In this document: positions 8,713-19,844 of the stretch, in pieces
Layout: every line of letters starts with the position of its first letter
Position numbering within the stretch: position 1 is the first letter of the stretch
Source: Terrabacter aerolatus
GTDB taxonomy: Bacteria > Actinomycetota > Actinomycetes > Actinomycetales > Dermatophilaceae
Assembly: GCF_007991735.1 (NCBI RefSeq)
Contig: NZ_BJYX01000009.1
Location: 1-64,000, forward strand
Direction of reading: 5' to 3'
DNA: 64,000 bases
The notes under the pieces: model-generated
The model's database searches: none
The model's input: the letters and a program-made list of their open reading frames with translations, nothing else
What the model was told of the DNA's origin: nothing
Position numbers and translations under genes: made by a program

Positions 8713-10230
8713 GTGAGCACTCCCGCCATGCGCACCGTGGACCCCGTCCCGTCGACCCGGTCGTATGCCGCCGTCGACGTCGTCTCGCAGCTGCCCGACG
8801 CCGACGAGGTCGGCGCGGTCGCCGTGCCCGTCGCCGAGGGCGCCGACCCTCCGGGCGACCTCGGGCAGGACGCGACCGCCCTCGCCGCAGTGGGATTCAC
8901 CGGTCGGCGCGGGCAGACGCACGTGCTGCCCAGCGGGGGGCGTGCCCTCGTGGCGCTGGGGATCGGGGCCGCCGACGACGTGGACGAGGCTGCGGTGCGC
9001 AACCTGGCGGCCACCTTCGCGCGGGCGGTGCCCCAGCACACGCGCCTGGCCGTCGAGCTGCCCGAGCGCGAGATCGGGCTGTCTCCCCGCGACTTCGCGC
9101 GCGCCGTCACCGAGGGGGTCCTGCTCGGCCGCTGGCGGTTCCGGATCAGTGATGCCGACGACGGAGGTGCGCTCGAGCGCCTCGTCATCGTCGCCCCGGC
9201 CGCGCACTCCGACGAGGTCCTCGAGGGGGTGCGTCGCGGTGAGGTGCTCGCGCGCGCCGCGGCCCTCGGTCGCGACCTGGCCAACTGTCCCGCGGCGGTG
9301 CTCACCGCCACCCGTATGGGGGAGGTGGCCGAGGAGGTCGGACCGCCGGCCGGCCTCGAGGTCGAGGTCGTCGGCAGGGAGGAGCTCGTCGAGCTCGGCT
9401 GCGGCGGGCTGCTGGGGGTCAACCTCGGCAGCGTCGAGGGGCCGCGGATGATCCGGCTGCACTACGTGCCGGAAGGGGTCTCCCGTGGCCACCTCGCGCT
9501 CGTGGGCAAGGGGATCATGTACGACTCCGGTGGCATCAGCATCAAGCCCAGCGACGAGTCGCACGCGCAGATGAAGAACGACATGACCGGGGCCGCGACC
9601 GTGCTCGCCGCGATGACCGCCCTGCGCGACGCCGGGTGCCGGACCGAGGTGACCGGCTACCTCATGTGCACCGACAACATGCCCTCCGGGTCGGCCCTGA
9701 AGCTCGGCGACGTGCTCCAGATGCGCAACGGCAAGACCGTGGAGGTGCGCAACACCGACGCGGAGGGCCGTCTGGTCATGGCCGACGCGCTCTCGCTCGC
9801 GGTGGAGCTGGGGGTCGACGCCATCGTCGACATCGCCACCCTGACCGGGGCCTGCCTCCGCGCGCTCGGCGTGGACATCGCCGGCGTCATGGGCAACTCG
9901 GACGCCCTCGTCGAGCAGGTGCGAGCGGCCGGCGACGCCGTCGACGAGCCGGTGTGGCCGTTGCCGCTGCACCGCGCCTACGGCAAGCAGCTCGACTCAC
10001 CCATCGCCGACATGACCAACCTCGGAGGCCCCAACGCGGGACAGATCACGGCGGGCCTCTTCCTCGAGGAGTTCGTCGGCGGCGGGCCGTGGGCGCACAT
10101 CGACATCGCCGGCACCGCGCAGCTGCCGGAGGCCGACGGCTGGCGCAACAAGGGAGCCACCGGCTTCGGCAGCCGGCTGCTCATCGAGCTCGCCTGTGCG
10201 TTCGAGAGGCCTGCCGCGGGTGGAGCGTGA
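8713..10230 (+). CDS. pepA: Leucyl aminopeptidase (M17 family)
   Basis: Cytosolic metallo-aminopeptidase that releases N-terminal amino acids during peptide turnover; 505 residues, family-typical. The catalytic domain shows GKGIMYDSGGISIKP (metal-binding Lys and Asp), MKNDMTGAATVL (Asp), and the M17 signature NTDAEGRLVMADAL with the metal-binding Asp/Glu and catalytic Arg. The N-terminal 170 residues form the less conserved macro-like domain. The start GTG 8713 is chosen from the GAAGGAG just upstream rather than the longer frame opening at 8641. A 63-base gap leads to glsA, so the two probably share a transcript and link peptide degradation to glutamine use. Confidence 0.93.
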   Translation: MSTPAMRTVDPVPSTRSYAAVDVVSQLPDADEVGAVAVPVAEGADPPGDLGQDATALAAVGFTGRRGQTHVLPSGGRALVALGIGAADDVDEAAVRNLAATFARAVPQHTRLAVELPEREIGLSPRDFARAVTEGVLLGRWRFRISDADDGGALERLVIVAPAAHSDEVLEGVRRGEVLARAAALGRDLANCPAAVLTATRMGEVAEEVGPPAGLEVEVVGREELVELGCGGLLGVNLGSVEGPRMIRLHYVPEGVSRGHLALVGKGIMYDSGGISIKPSDESHAQMKNDMTGAATVLAAMTALRDAGCRTEVTGYLMCTDNMPSGSALKLGDVLQMRNGKTVEVRNTDAEGRLVMADALSLAVELGVDAIVDIATLTGACLRALGVDIAGVMGNSDALVEQVRAAGDAVDEPVWPLPLHRAYGKQLDSPIADMTNLGGPNAGQITAGLFLEEFVGGGPWAHIDIAGTAQLPEADGWRNKGATGFGSRLLIELACAFERPAAGGA

Positions 10231-10293
10231 GCGGACGGCAACCGGGACCGACCGGCGACCCGTGGTGCCCCGCCGACGGTCGCGGAGCGGGCC

Positions 10294-11337
10294 GTGAGCG
10301 ACGTGTCGAGCGAGGGCGTCTTCAGGCAGGTGTCGACCGGGCACCTGCCCGAGGACACCACGGTCCGCGAGCTGCTGCAGGCGGCATACGACCAGCACCG
10401 GCACGTCGTCGACGGCGCCGTCGCGACCTACATCCCGCAGCTGGCGCAAGCCGATCCCACGTCGTGCGCGGCGTCGGTGGCCTCGGTCGCAGGACGTGCG
10501 TTCGAGGTCGGCGACGTCGACGCGCGCTTCTCGATCCAGAGCGTGTCGAAGCCCTTCGTGCTCGCCCTCGTCGTGGAGGCGGTCGGGGGTGAACGGGCAC
10601 GGAACCTGCTGGGCGCCAACGCGACCGGGCTGCCGTTCGACTCCGTCATGGCCGTCGAGCTGCACGACCACCGCACCATGAACCCCATGGTCAACGCCGG
10701 CGCCATCGCGACGACGAGCCTGGTCCCCGAGATCGCCGCTGCGCGCGGTCACCACGGCGGGGCGTGCGAGGACTGGGACGTCGTCATCGACGGGCTGTCG
10801 GCGTTCGCGGGGCGGCGCCTCGACGTCGACGAGGACGTCTACGCCTGCGAGTCGGGCACCAACCTGCGCAACCGCGGCATCGCCCACCTGGTCCACAGCC
10901 ACGGTCGCCTCCACTGCGACCCCGACCTCGCGACCGACCTCTACACGCGGCAGTGCTCGGTGTCCGTCGACGTGCACGACCTCGCCGTCATGGCGGCGAC
11001 GCTGGCCGACGGCGGCGTCAACCCGCTCACGGGGGAGCGGGTCGTCTCGGCTCGGACGTGCTCGGAGGTGCTCGCGGTCATGGCGACCGCAGGGCTCTAC
11101 GAGCTGTCGGGCGACTGGCTCTGGGAGGTCGGTCTGCCCGGAAAGAGCGGAGTCAGTGGTGCCGTCGTGACGGTGGCGCCGGGCAAGGGTGGCCTCGCCG
11201 TGTGGTCGCCGCCGCTCGACGCGGCCGGCAACAGCGTCCGCGGCGGCCTCGTCACCCGGACCCTGAGCCGGTCGATGGGCCTCAACGTCTTCGCCTCCGC
11301 GGCCGACCCGCACGTCGTGGAGCCGCGCCGCGACTAG
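10294..11337 (+). CDS. glsA: Glutaminase
   Basis: Hydrolyses glutamine to glutamate and ammonia. The 347-residue protein has the serine-dependent beta-lactamase-like fold of bacterial glutaminases. SIQSVSKPF near residue 80 holds the catalytic Ser-X-X-Lys; NPMVNAGAIA (about residues 130-140) and the ESGTNLRNR and GLPGKSGVSG stretches are family signatures. GTG start at 10294. The stop codon overlaps, base for base, the stop of the convergent lipoprotein gene at 11334-11336. Confidence 0.93.
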   Translation: MSDVSSEGVFRQVSTGHLPEDTTVRELLQAAYDQHRHVVDGAVATYIPQLAQADPTSCAASVASVAGRAFEVGDVDARFSIQSVSKPFVLALVVEAVGGERARNLLGANATGLPFDSVMAVELHDHRTMNPMVNAGAIATTSLVPEIAAARGHHGGACEDWDVVIDGLSAFAGRRLDVDEDVYACESGTNLRNRGIAHLVHSHGRLHCDPDLATDLYTRQCSVSVDVHDLAVMAATLADGGVNPLTGERVVSARTCSEVLAVMATAGLYELSGDWLWEVGLPGKSGVSGAVVTVAPGKGGLAVWSPPLDAAGNSVRGGLVTRTLSRSMGLNVFASAADPHVVEPRRD

Positions 11338-11891
11338 CTCGTCGCAGGGGCCGCGGGCGAGGCGGGCGAGACCGGCGAGACGGTGGGCAACCCGAAACCG
11401 TCGACGAAGACGTTGACCGTGACGCTGCCGGCCTTCTCGAACCGGAAGGTCACGGGCAGCAGCCGCCCGGCCCGGACGTCGACCTTGAGGTCGACCATCT
11501 CGAGGTGCAGGCCGCCGGGGTACTGCAGCGAGACGACGCCTGCTGCCGGGACGTCGACCTGGACCGGGCCCTCGGCGCCGTCCGTGCCCTGGCGCATGAC
11601 GACCTGTCGCGCGTAGACCGTGCTGACGGCCACGAGCCGGTCGGCGGCCGTGCCGTCGTTGGCGAGCGTCGTGAACAGGCCCGTGTTGGACCCGCCGAGC
11701 AGCTTGCGGTCCTCCGGGGCGTCGATGCGCGTCGCGAGGAGGCGGAGGCTGCCCACCTGCGCGTTGACGCTCGTGCCCCGGGCGGGGTCGGTGATGCGTG
11801 ACTGCACCGCGTCCGGCTGCGACGAGCACGCGGCGAGCGGCCCGAGGCCGGCGGTCAGGAGAGCGGCGACGACGATCGAGCGGGGCCTCAT
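11334..11891 (-). CDS. Lipoprotein with PCu(A)C (copper chaperone)-like domain
   Basis: 185 residues, ATG at 11891. A short signal peptide ends in a lipobox (LGPLAACSS), so the mature protein should be lipid-anchored outside the membrane. The domain contains PGGLHLEMVDLKVDVRAG followed by LLPVTFRFEKAGSVTVNV, which matches the layout of PCu(A)C/DUF461 copper chaperones. The metal site is partly altered: His and Met are spaced H-L-E-M and only one further Met (QVVMRQG) is obvious. The C-terminus is an Ala/Pro/Ser tail. Copper handling is a reasonable guess, not shown. No other copper gene is adjacent. Confidence 0.65.
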   Translation of the reverse strand: MRPRSIVVAALLTAGLGPLAACSSQPDAVQSRITDPARGTSVNAQVGSLRLLATRIDAPEDRKLLGGSNTGLFTTLANDGTAADRLVAVSTVYARQVVMRQGTDGAEGPVQVDVPAAGVVSLQYPGGLHLEMVDLKVDVRAGRLLPVTFRFEKAGSVTVNVFVDGFGLPTVSPVSPASPAAPATS

Positions 11892-12056
11892 GTCGGCCAC
11901 GCTAGGAGCCGAGGTCGCCGCGCGACTCCCCCGTCGGGGGTGATCCGGGGCGTCTTGTTCGCGCCCGCCCCCGTCGGGTACTGGGCACGTGGCGGCATCG
12001 TCGCCCTTCAACCAGCAGGGGCGGCGGTGGCGTCGGGTCGTCGGCGGACAGCGAGA

Positions 12057-12084
12057 CGGCACCCGCTCGGGGGATCGGGTGCCG
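12057..12084. terminator. Hairpin between lipoprotein and devR genes
   Basis: Nine-base arms (CGGCACCCG and CGGGTGCCG) surround a 10-base loop. There is no T-run, as is common in high-GC actinobacteria. It lies downstream of devR and upstream of the lipoprotein gene on the same strand, so it may end devSR transcription. The surrounding gap 11892-12144 shows no other gene. Confidence 0.5.
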
Positions 12085-12144
12085 CCTCACCCTCACCATC
12101 GCCGTTCGCGACGATGCGTTACAGACACCCGAGGGCGTATGCCG

Positions 12145-15298
<3,154 letters not shown>

Positions 15299-15299
15299 C

Positions 15300-15971
15300 T
15301 CATGCTCCTGTCGGTTGGGCCGCCGCGGCGGGCCGGTGGGCGCGGTGGCTGCCGTGGGGCACGTTCCGGGCGGTCGGGCGCCCGAGCTCGACGGCGGACA
15401 GCGCGCGTGGCTCGGGTGTCGCGGCCCGCAGCATGGCGCGGCAGCGGTCGAGCTCGGCCTGCACGCGAGCCAGCTCGGTGCGCAGCTCGAGCACGTGGAC
15501 GAGGTGGTCGCCGACGCTCCGTGCCCAGGCGTCGACGGCGCGCCAGTCGGCGCACCACGTCATGGGGATCGTCGAGGCCTCGTCGGGGTGCTGGTCGCCC
15601 GAGGACCGGGCGGCTCCGTGGCCCGCCGCCCCCTCCGGGTCCTCTGGGTCGACGTGACGGGGGCGCCCACCGTTCGAGTGGCTGACACGGAGGTGGTGGA
15701 CGGCGACGACGAGGTCGAAGCCGTTCGTCGTGGTCACGGCGACGCTCGGGCGGCAGGCCACGCGGTGACCGGCCCGGGTCAGCTCGTCGGCGACCGTGGC
15801 GGCGATCGCCTCGTCGATGCCGGCCGTGGTCGCCGCGAAGGACGGTTCGGCGGGGAGCGGGCCGGGCGCCGGAGTGGCTCGGTGGTCCGCCTCGTCGGTG
15901 GGGACCGTCGCCGCGGCCGTGGTCTCGCCGGGCGGCTGCGGAGTGGAGTACGTGATGAGGACGGTGCACAT
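15300..15971 (-). CDS. Flavodoxin-like domain protein with variable C-terminal extension
   Basis: 223 residues, ATG 15971 with GGGAGAG upstream. Residues 1-90 fit a flavodoxin fold: MCTVLITYST, a loop, then GIDEAIAATVADELTRAGHRVACRP and NGFDLVVAVHHLR. The phosphate-binding loop is unusual, lengthened and rich in Ala/Pro/Thr, so FMN binding is uncertain. The second half has WCADWRAVDAWARSVGDHLVHVLELRTELARVQAELDRC, which looks like a helical or short coiled-coil region. First gene of a two-gene operon with the PPOX protein, transcribed from the DevR-box promoter region. Function unknown; an electron-transfer role in hypoxia is inference. Confidence 0.62.
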   Translation of the reverse strand: MCTVLITYSTPQPPGETTAAATVPTDEADHRATPAPGPLPAEPSFAATTAGIDEAIAATVADELTRAGHRVACRPSVAVTTTNGFDLVVAVHHLRVSHSNGGRPRHVDPEDPEGAAGHGAARSSGDQHPDEASTIPMTWCADWRAVDAWARSVGDHLVHVLELRTELARVQAELDRCRAMLRAATPEPRALSAVELGRPTARNVPHGSHRAHRPAAAAQPTGA

Positions 15972-16067
15972 GGTGCTCTCCCAGGTCGTAGCCGCCGGGC
16001 GCGGCGCTGCGTCGATGGTGCACGCGGCTGAGCCGGTGAGGGTACGGCCGAAGGTCGCGCCGACCGT

Positions 16068-16081
16068 GGGACCAAGGTCCC
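16068..16081. promoter_or_regulatory. DevR/DosR-type box in divergent promoter
   Basis: GGGACCAAGGTCCC is a perfect 14-base palindrome that matches the core of the DevR/DosR consensus (GGGAC-N4-GTCCC). It sits 97 bases upstream of the flavodoxin-like gene and about 70 bases upstream of usp, exactly between the divergent genes. A weaker, imperfect copy (ATCGGACAGGACCGAT) lies at 16084-16099, giving the two-site arrangement often seen in DosR promoters. Confidence 0.75.
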
Positions 16082-16152
16082 GGATCGGACAGGACCGATG
16101 CACCTGCCGCGCGAGCCGGCCACGGCGCAGTCTGGGAGCAGAGGTGAGCGCG

Positions 16153-16680
16153 ATGGACGAGACGACACGCCCCGACGGCGGTCCGGCAGCTGCTGGTGTC
16201 ACACCGACGGCAGCACGCGTGGAGGCGGTGACCGGAGCCGGCGTGCCCGGGCGGAGGGCCCGGATCGTGGTGGGGGTGGACGGCTCGAAGCAGAGCCGGA
16301 TCGCCCTGCGGTGGGCCTGCTCCGACGCACGCGCCAAGGGCGACGTCGTCGTCGCGGTCGCGGTGTGGCACCTCTACCCGCTGGCGCCGCCCGACCGTGT
16401 CGGCGCGTCGCCGTGGTGGTTCACGACCGACCCGCAGGAGGCCACCGCGGCCTACCTCGGGGAGGTCGTGGACGAGGTCGAGGCGGACTTCCCCGACGTC
16501 GAGATCGAGCAGAAGGTGCTCTCCGGCCACGCGGCCGAGGAGCTCATCCACCTCTCGGCCGCGGCGGAGGAGGTCGTGCTCGGCGCGACCGGCAGCGGCG
16601 GCTTCGCGGGGATGTCGCTCGGCTCGACCAGCCGGGCCGTCCTCGAGCACGCGCTGAGCACCGTGGTCCTCGCCCGCTGA
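16153..16680 (+). CDS. Universal stress protein (UspA family, single domain)
   Basis: 175 residues with an N-terminal extension of about 35. The Usp domain begins RIVVGVDGSKQSRIALRWA and ends with the ATP-binding signature GATGSGGFAGMSLGSTSRAVLEHA (G-2X-G-9X-G-S/T). ATG 16153 is preceded by GAGG; an in-frame GTG at 16144 is an alternative. Single-domain, ATP-binding Usp proteins are hallmark members of DosR-type dormancy regulons. The DevR-type box upstream and devRS 1.5 kb away support the same here. Confidence 0.88.
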   Translation: MDETTRPDGGPAAAGVTPTAARVEAVTGAGVPGRRARIVVGVDGSKQSRIALRWACSDARAKGDVVVAVAVWHLYPLAPPDRVGASPWWFTTDPQEATAAYLGEVVDEVEADFPDVEIEQKVLSGHAAEELIHLSAAAEEVVLGATGSGGFAGMSLGSTSRAVLEHALSTVVLAR

Positions 16681-16732
16681 CGGCTCGGTCCAGACGGTCG
16701 CGGTGGCAGGCGCGGTGGTCACCGAGCCGGGG

Positions 16733-17677
16733 TCATCGTGGGGTGGCCTGCCAGCGCCCGTCGGTGGTCCTGGCCGCGAGTCCGCGTGCGGCGAAGGCCT
16801 CGAGCCAGCCCTCCATCGGCCACCATCCCCAGCGCTCGGCGAACCGGTTGGCGTTGGCGACGACGTCGTCGACGTGCTGGACCGGGGGCGAGGAGGTCGG
16901 GTGGTGCTGGTGGTGGGCCCGGGCGCCGCCGACCCACAGCAGGCGGCCCGAGGCGGCGCCGAGGCGCTGCCCGAAGTCAGTGTCCTCTCCGCCGTAGCCG
17001 ACGTAGCCCTCGTCGAAACCCCCGACGGCGCGCCAGTCGCGCACGGTGAGGGCGAAGGACAGCGACCAGAAGAGTCGCAGGTCCGTCGCGGGACGCACCT
17101 CGTCGGGGGACAGGACGGGTCGGGCCGGGTGGGGGTCGGCGAGGACCTCGAGTGATTCGAGTCCGAGGTCGCGGTAGTCGCGACCCGTTGGTGGGGGCGG
17201 CAGGTAGGCCACCTCGCCGGCGAGGACCGTCGGGACTGGCGCGCCGACGGGGACAGCGTGCTGCGGCTCGTGGTCGGGCCCGGACGGGCTCTGTGACCGC
17301 GCCACGTCGGGGCGTCGTCGGCCCAGGGTGGCGAGCACGCCGGCATACCTCCCCACCAGCCCCCGCGAGGGGATGCAGTCCACGTCGAGCAGCACCACCC
17401 GGTCGGCGCCCGCCCGGGCGGCGACGTCGACGCCGAGGTTCCGGGCGGCGGCGAGGGGCAGGTGACCGTCGCGCCGCGCCGTCGCGGCCACGTGCACGTC
17501 CCAGTCGCCGCGATGCCTGCGGGCGACGGCCTCGACGCCCGGGTCGTCCATGGCGACGACGACATGGGTGTCGGGACGATGGTCCTGCCGGCGCAGCCCC
17601 CACAGCTGGCGTTCGAGATGCTCGTGCCGGCCGTGCACGATGGTCACGACGGCGAGGCTGCCGTCCGGGCCGCTCAC
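16733..17677 (-). CDS. Glycosyltransferase, GT2-like with C-terminal galactosyltransferase-type domain
   Basis: 314 residues; GTG 17677 overlaps the preceding stop by four bases (GTGA). The GT-A fold shows VVTIVHGRHEHLERQLWGLRRQ, VVAMDDPG, AAARNLGVDVAARAGADRVVLLDVDCIPS (DVD metal-binding motif) and, at the C-terminus, RAVGGFDEGYVGYGGEDTDFGQRL, the glyco_transf_7C signature with the GGEDTD acidic motif. Last gene of the four-gene glycosyltransferase operon. The acceptor is unknown; no polymerase, flippase or nucleotide-sugar synthesis gene is adjacent. Confidence 0.8.
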   Translation of the reverse strand: MSGPDGSLAVVTIVHGRHEHLERQLWGLRRQDHRPDTHVVVAMDDPGVEAVARRHRGDWDVHVAATARRDGHLPLAAARNLGVDVAARAGADRVVLLDVDCIPSRGLVGRYAGVLATLGRRRPDVARSQSPSGPDHEPQHAVPVGAPVPTVLAGEVAYLPPPPTGRDYRDLGLESLEVLADPHPARPVLSPDEVRPATDLRLFWSLSFALTVRDWRAVGGFDEGYVGYGGEDTDFGQRLGAASGRLLWVGGARAHHQHHPTSSPPVQHVDDVVANANRFAERWGWWPMEGWLEAFAARGLAARTTDGRWQATPR

Positions 17678-18765
17678 GACGCGGTTCTTCCGGAGGACGT
17701 CACCGGACGGTGGTGCGCCACGAGCGCGTCGAGCCGGACGGCCGCCGACGCTGCGCCGTGACCGGTGGACCACCGCTGCCACCCGTCACCGCCACGGGCG
17801 ACGGCCCGGTGGAGCAGCCCTGGCCAGCGGTCCGCCTGTGGCCACGAGTCGACGCCGACCGCCACGCCCAGGCGCTCGACCGCCCGCGCCGTGGCCACCT
17901 GCTCGTCGAACGGGCGCGGCTGGGCCACGACGACTGCGGGCCGACGTGCCGCAGCGACCTCGGCCACCGCGTTCTGGCCCCCGTGGGTCACGACGACGTC
18001 GGCCGCCGCGAGCTCGGACCACAGGTCGGGCGACGGCGAGTCGGGTCCTCGCTCGACCCACTCCCAGCCGGGCGTGGCGGCGCGGGCGCTCGCAACCTCC
18101 GAAGCCGAGGTCCCGCGCCCACCACCGCCCCACAGCAGCAGAACCCGTCGCGGCGCGGTCGGCGCCGTCGGCGTCGCCGGGTTGTCGAGGCGGGCGGGCC
18201 CTGCGTGGGCCACAGGTGCGACCCGTCGGACGGACGAGGGTGTCAGGCCGTCGAAGCGCGACAGGCCGCCGACGGCCCAGAGCTTCGCGCGCCAGTGCGC
18301 CGGCCAGCTCTCCGTGTGGGCCGTCTCGGGCCAGGGCGCGAGCAGGGCGTCGGCCATCTCGTAGGCCAGGGCGTGGACCGGGTCGGTCCGGACGCCCGGC
18401 ATCGCGAGCACGACCACCGGCACCCCACTGAGCCTGCTCAGCACGGCGATCTCGACGGACACGTCGACGACGATGAGCACCGGATCGGCGCGGTCGATCC
18501 ACTCCGTCACGGCAGCGGCGCGCCTCGCGAGTCCCCGGTCGTGTCGTGGGACCCAGTGCAGCACCCCGTGCGCGGTCGGGTCGGCAGCCGCCGCCTCCGC
18601 CGGCGGCATCGTGTCGTCAGGGTCGAGCTGCACCCACCCCTGCTCCCAGGACGTCGGCCGTCGTAGAGAGCTGAGCCCCGTCACCGGTGAGCGCAGGTGC
18701 TCGACGAGGGCCTCCAGACGGGTGAGGTGGCCGAGGCCCTGGTGGTGGACGTAGTAGCCGATCAC
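17674..18765 (-). CDS. Glycosyltransferase, GT-B fold, MurG/GT28-like
   Basis: 363 residues, GTG 18765. It begins MIGYYVHHQGLGHLTRLEALVEHLR, the His-Gly-x-Gly-His type loop of UDP-sugar transferases, and has LLLWGGGGRG and VVVTHGGQNAVAEVAAARRPAVVVAQPRPFDEQ near the C-terminus, the usual GT28/GT1 donor-binding region. No signal peptide or membrane segment. Both ends overlap neighbours by four bases, so it is translationally coupled on both sides. Sugar and acceptor unknown. Confidence 0.78.
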   Translation of the reverse strand: MIGYYVHHQGLGHLTRLEALVEHLRSPVTGLSSLRRPTSWEQGWVQLDPDDTMPPAEAAAADPTAHGVLHWVPRHDRGLARRAAAVTEWIDRADPVLIVVDVSVEIAVLSRLSGVPVVVLAMPGVRTDPVHALAYEMADALLAPWPETAHTESWPAHWRAKLWAVGGLSRFDGLTPSSVRRVAPVAHAGPARLDNPATPTAPTAPRRVLLLWGGGGRGTSASEVASARAATPGWEWVERGPDSPSPDLWSELAAADVVVTHGGQNAVAEVAAARRPAVVVAQPRPFDEQVATARAVERLGVAVGVDSWPQADRWPGLLHRAVARGGDGWQRWSTGHGAASAAVRLDALVAHHRPVTSSGRTAS

Positions 18766-19844
18766 GCGGCATCGGACAGCTCGGTGAGAGAACGGTAGAG
18801 GCCGACGTACTGCTCGACCATGCGGTCGACGGAGCAGGCGACCACGGCGTGCGCACGGCAGGCGGCCCGGTCGAGGACGACAGCACGTGCGACGGCCCGC
18901 GCCGCGTCGTCGTCACCGGCGTCCTGCGGGACGAGGATGCCCACGCCGGGCACGACGAACTCCCGCAGGCCGCCACGGTCGAGGGCCATGACCGGAGTGC
19001 CGCAGGCCAGCGACTCGGCGGCCACGAGGCCGTAGGGCTCGTCCCAGTCCGGCGTGACGAGCATGGCGGCGCTCGCACCGACCAGCGCCACGAGGCCGTC
19101 GGTGTCGAGGTGGCCGACGTAGGAGATGTCGTCGCCGAGCTCGCCGGCCACGTGCCGGGCGAAGTAGTCCACGTCACCGACGGGGCCGGCGATGCGCAGC
19201 CGCCGACCCGCGGCACGGGCGATGGCGATGGCCCGGTGGGGGGCCTTCTCGGGGACGATGCGTCCGACCCACACGAGGTCGTCGCCGCCCGGCCCCGCGA
19301 CCCAGCGCCGGTCGTCGACCCCGTTGTGCACGACCGAGGCCGTAGCGACGTGCGACCACGCGCGGGCGGTGTGGTCGCTGACGGCCACGAAGTGCCCGTG
19401 CCGCGCGACCTGGCGCGATCGTGCGTCGATAGCGATGGCCGGCTCGAGCCACGGGGTGGGAGGGGTGTGCAGGGTGGTCAGCACCGGCGCGCGCAGCGAG
19501 TGCGCCATGGCCACGGGCAGGTGGTGGAGGCTGTTGTTGTGCACCACGTCGACGTCGTCGCGGCGCTGGAGGGCCACCATCACCTGCAGGTAGGCGTCGT
19601 GCTCGCGCAGCCAGGCCTCCGGCACCATCGACACGTCGGCGCGCGCCGAGTCGCTGAGGTGCAGCGGCACGATGTCGAGCTCGAGGGCCCCGAGGGCCGG
19701 GTCGCTGCCGGGTGCCGCGAAGAGGGTCACCTCGATGCCGCGCTCGCGCAGGCCTCGCACCAGGTGCCAGGTCAGCGACTCCAGGCCGCCCGCGAACGGC
19801 TCGGCGATCGGGTGCCTCGACGACCCGAGAACGGCGACGTGCAT
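18762..19844 (-). CDS. Glycosyltransferase, GT4 family
   Basis: 360 residues, ATG 19844. The GT-B N-terminal domain begins MHVAVLGSSRHPIAEPFAGGLESLTWHLVRGLRERG, and the C-terminal domain has LVWVGRIVPEKAPHRAIAIARAAGRRLRIAG and the GT4 E-x7-E motif in EPYGLVAAESLACGTPVMALDRGG. These are textbook GT4 retaining glycosyltransferase features. Start overlaps the upstream stop (TGATG). Second gene of the operon. Confidence 0.86.
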   Translation of the reverse strand: MHVAVLGSSRHPIAEPFAGGLESLTWHLVRGLRERGIEVTLFAAPGSDPALGALELDIVPLHLSDSARADVSMVPEAWLREHDAYLQVMVALQRRDDVDVVHNNSLHHLPVAMAHSLRAPVLTTLHTPPTPWLEPAIAIDARSRQVARHGHFVAVSDHTARAWSHVATASVVHNGVDDRRWVAGPGGDDLVWVGRIVPEKAPHRAIAIARAAGRRLRIAGPVGDVDYFARHVAGELGDDISYVGHLDTDGLVALVGASAAMLVTPDWDEPYGLVAAESLACGTPVMALDRGGLREFVVPGVGILVPQDAGDDDAARAVARAVVLDRAACRAHAVVACSVDRMVEQYVGLYRSLTELSDAA

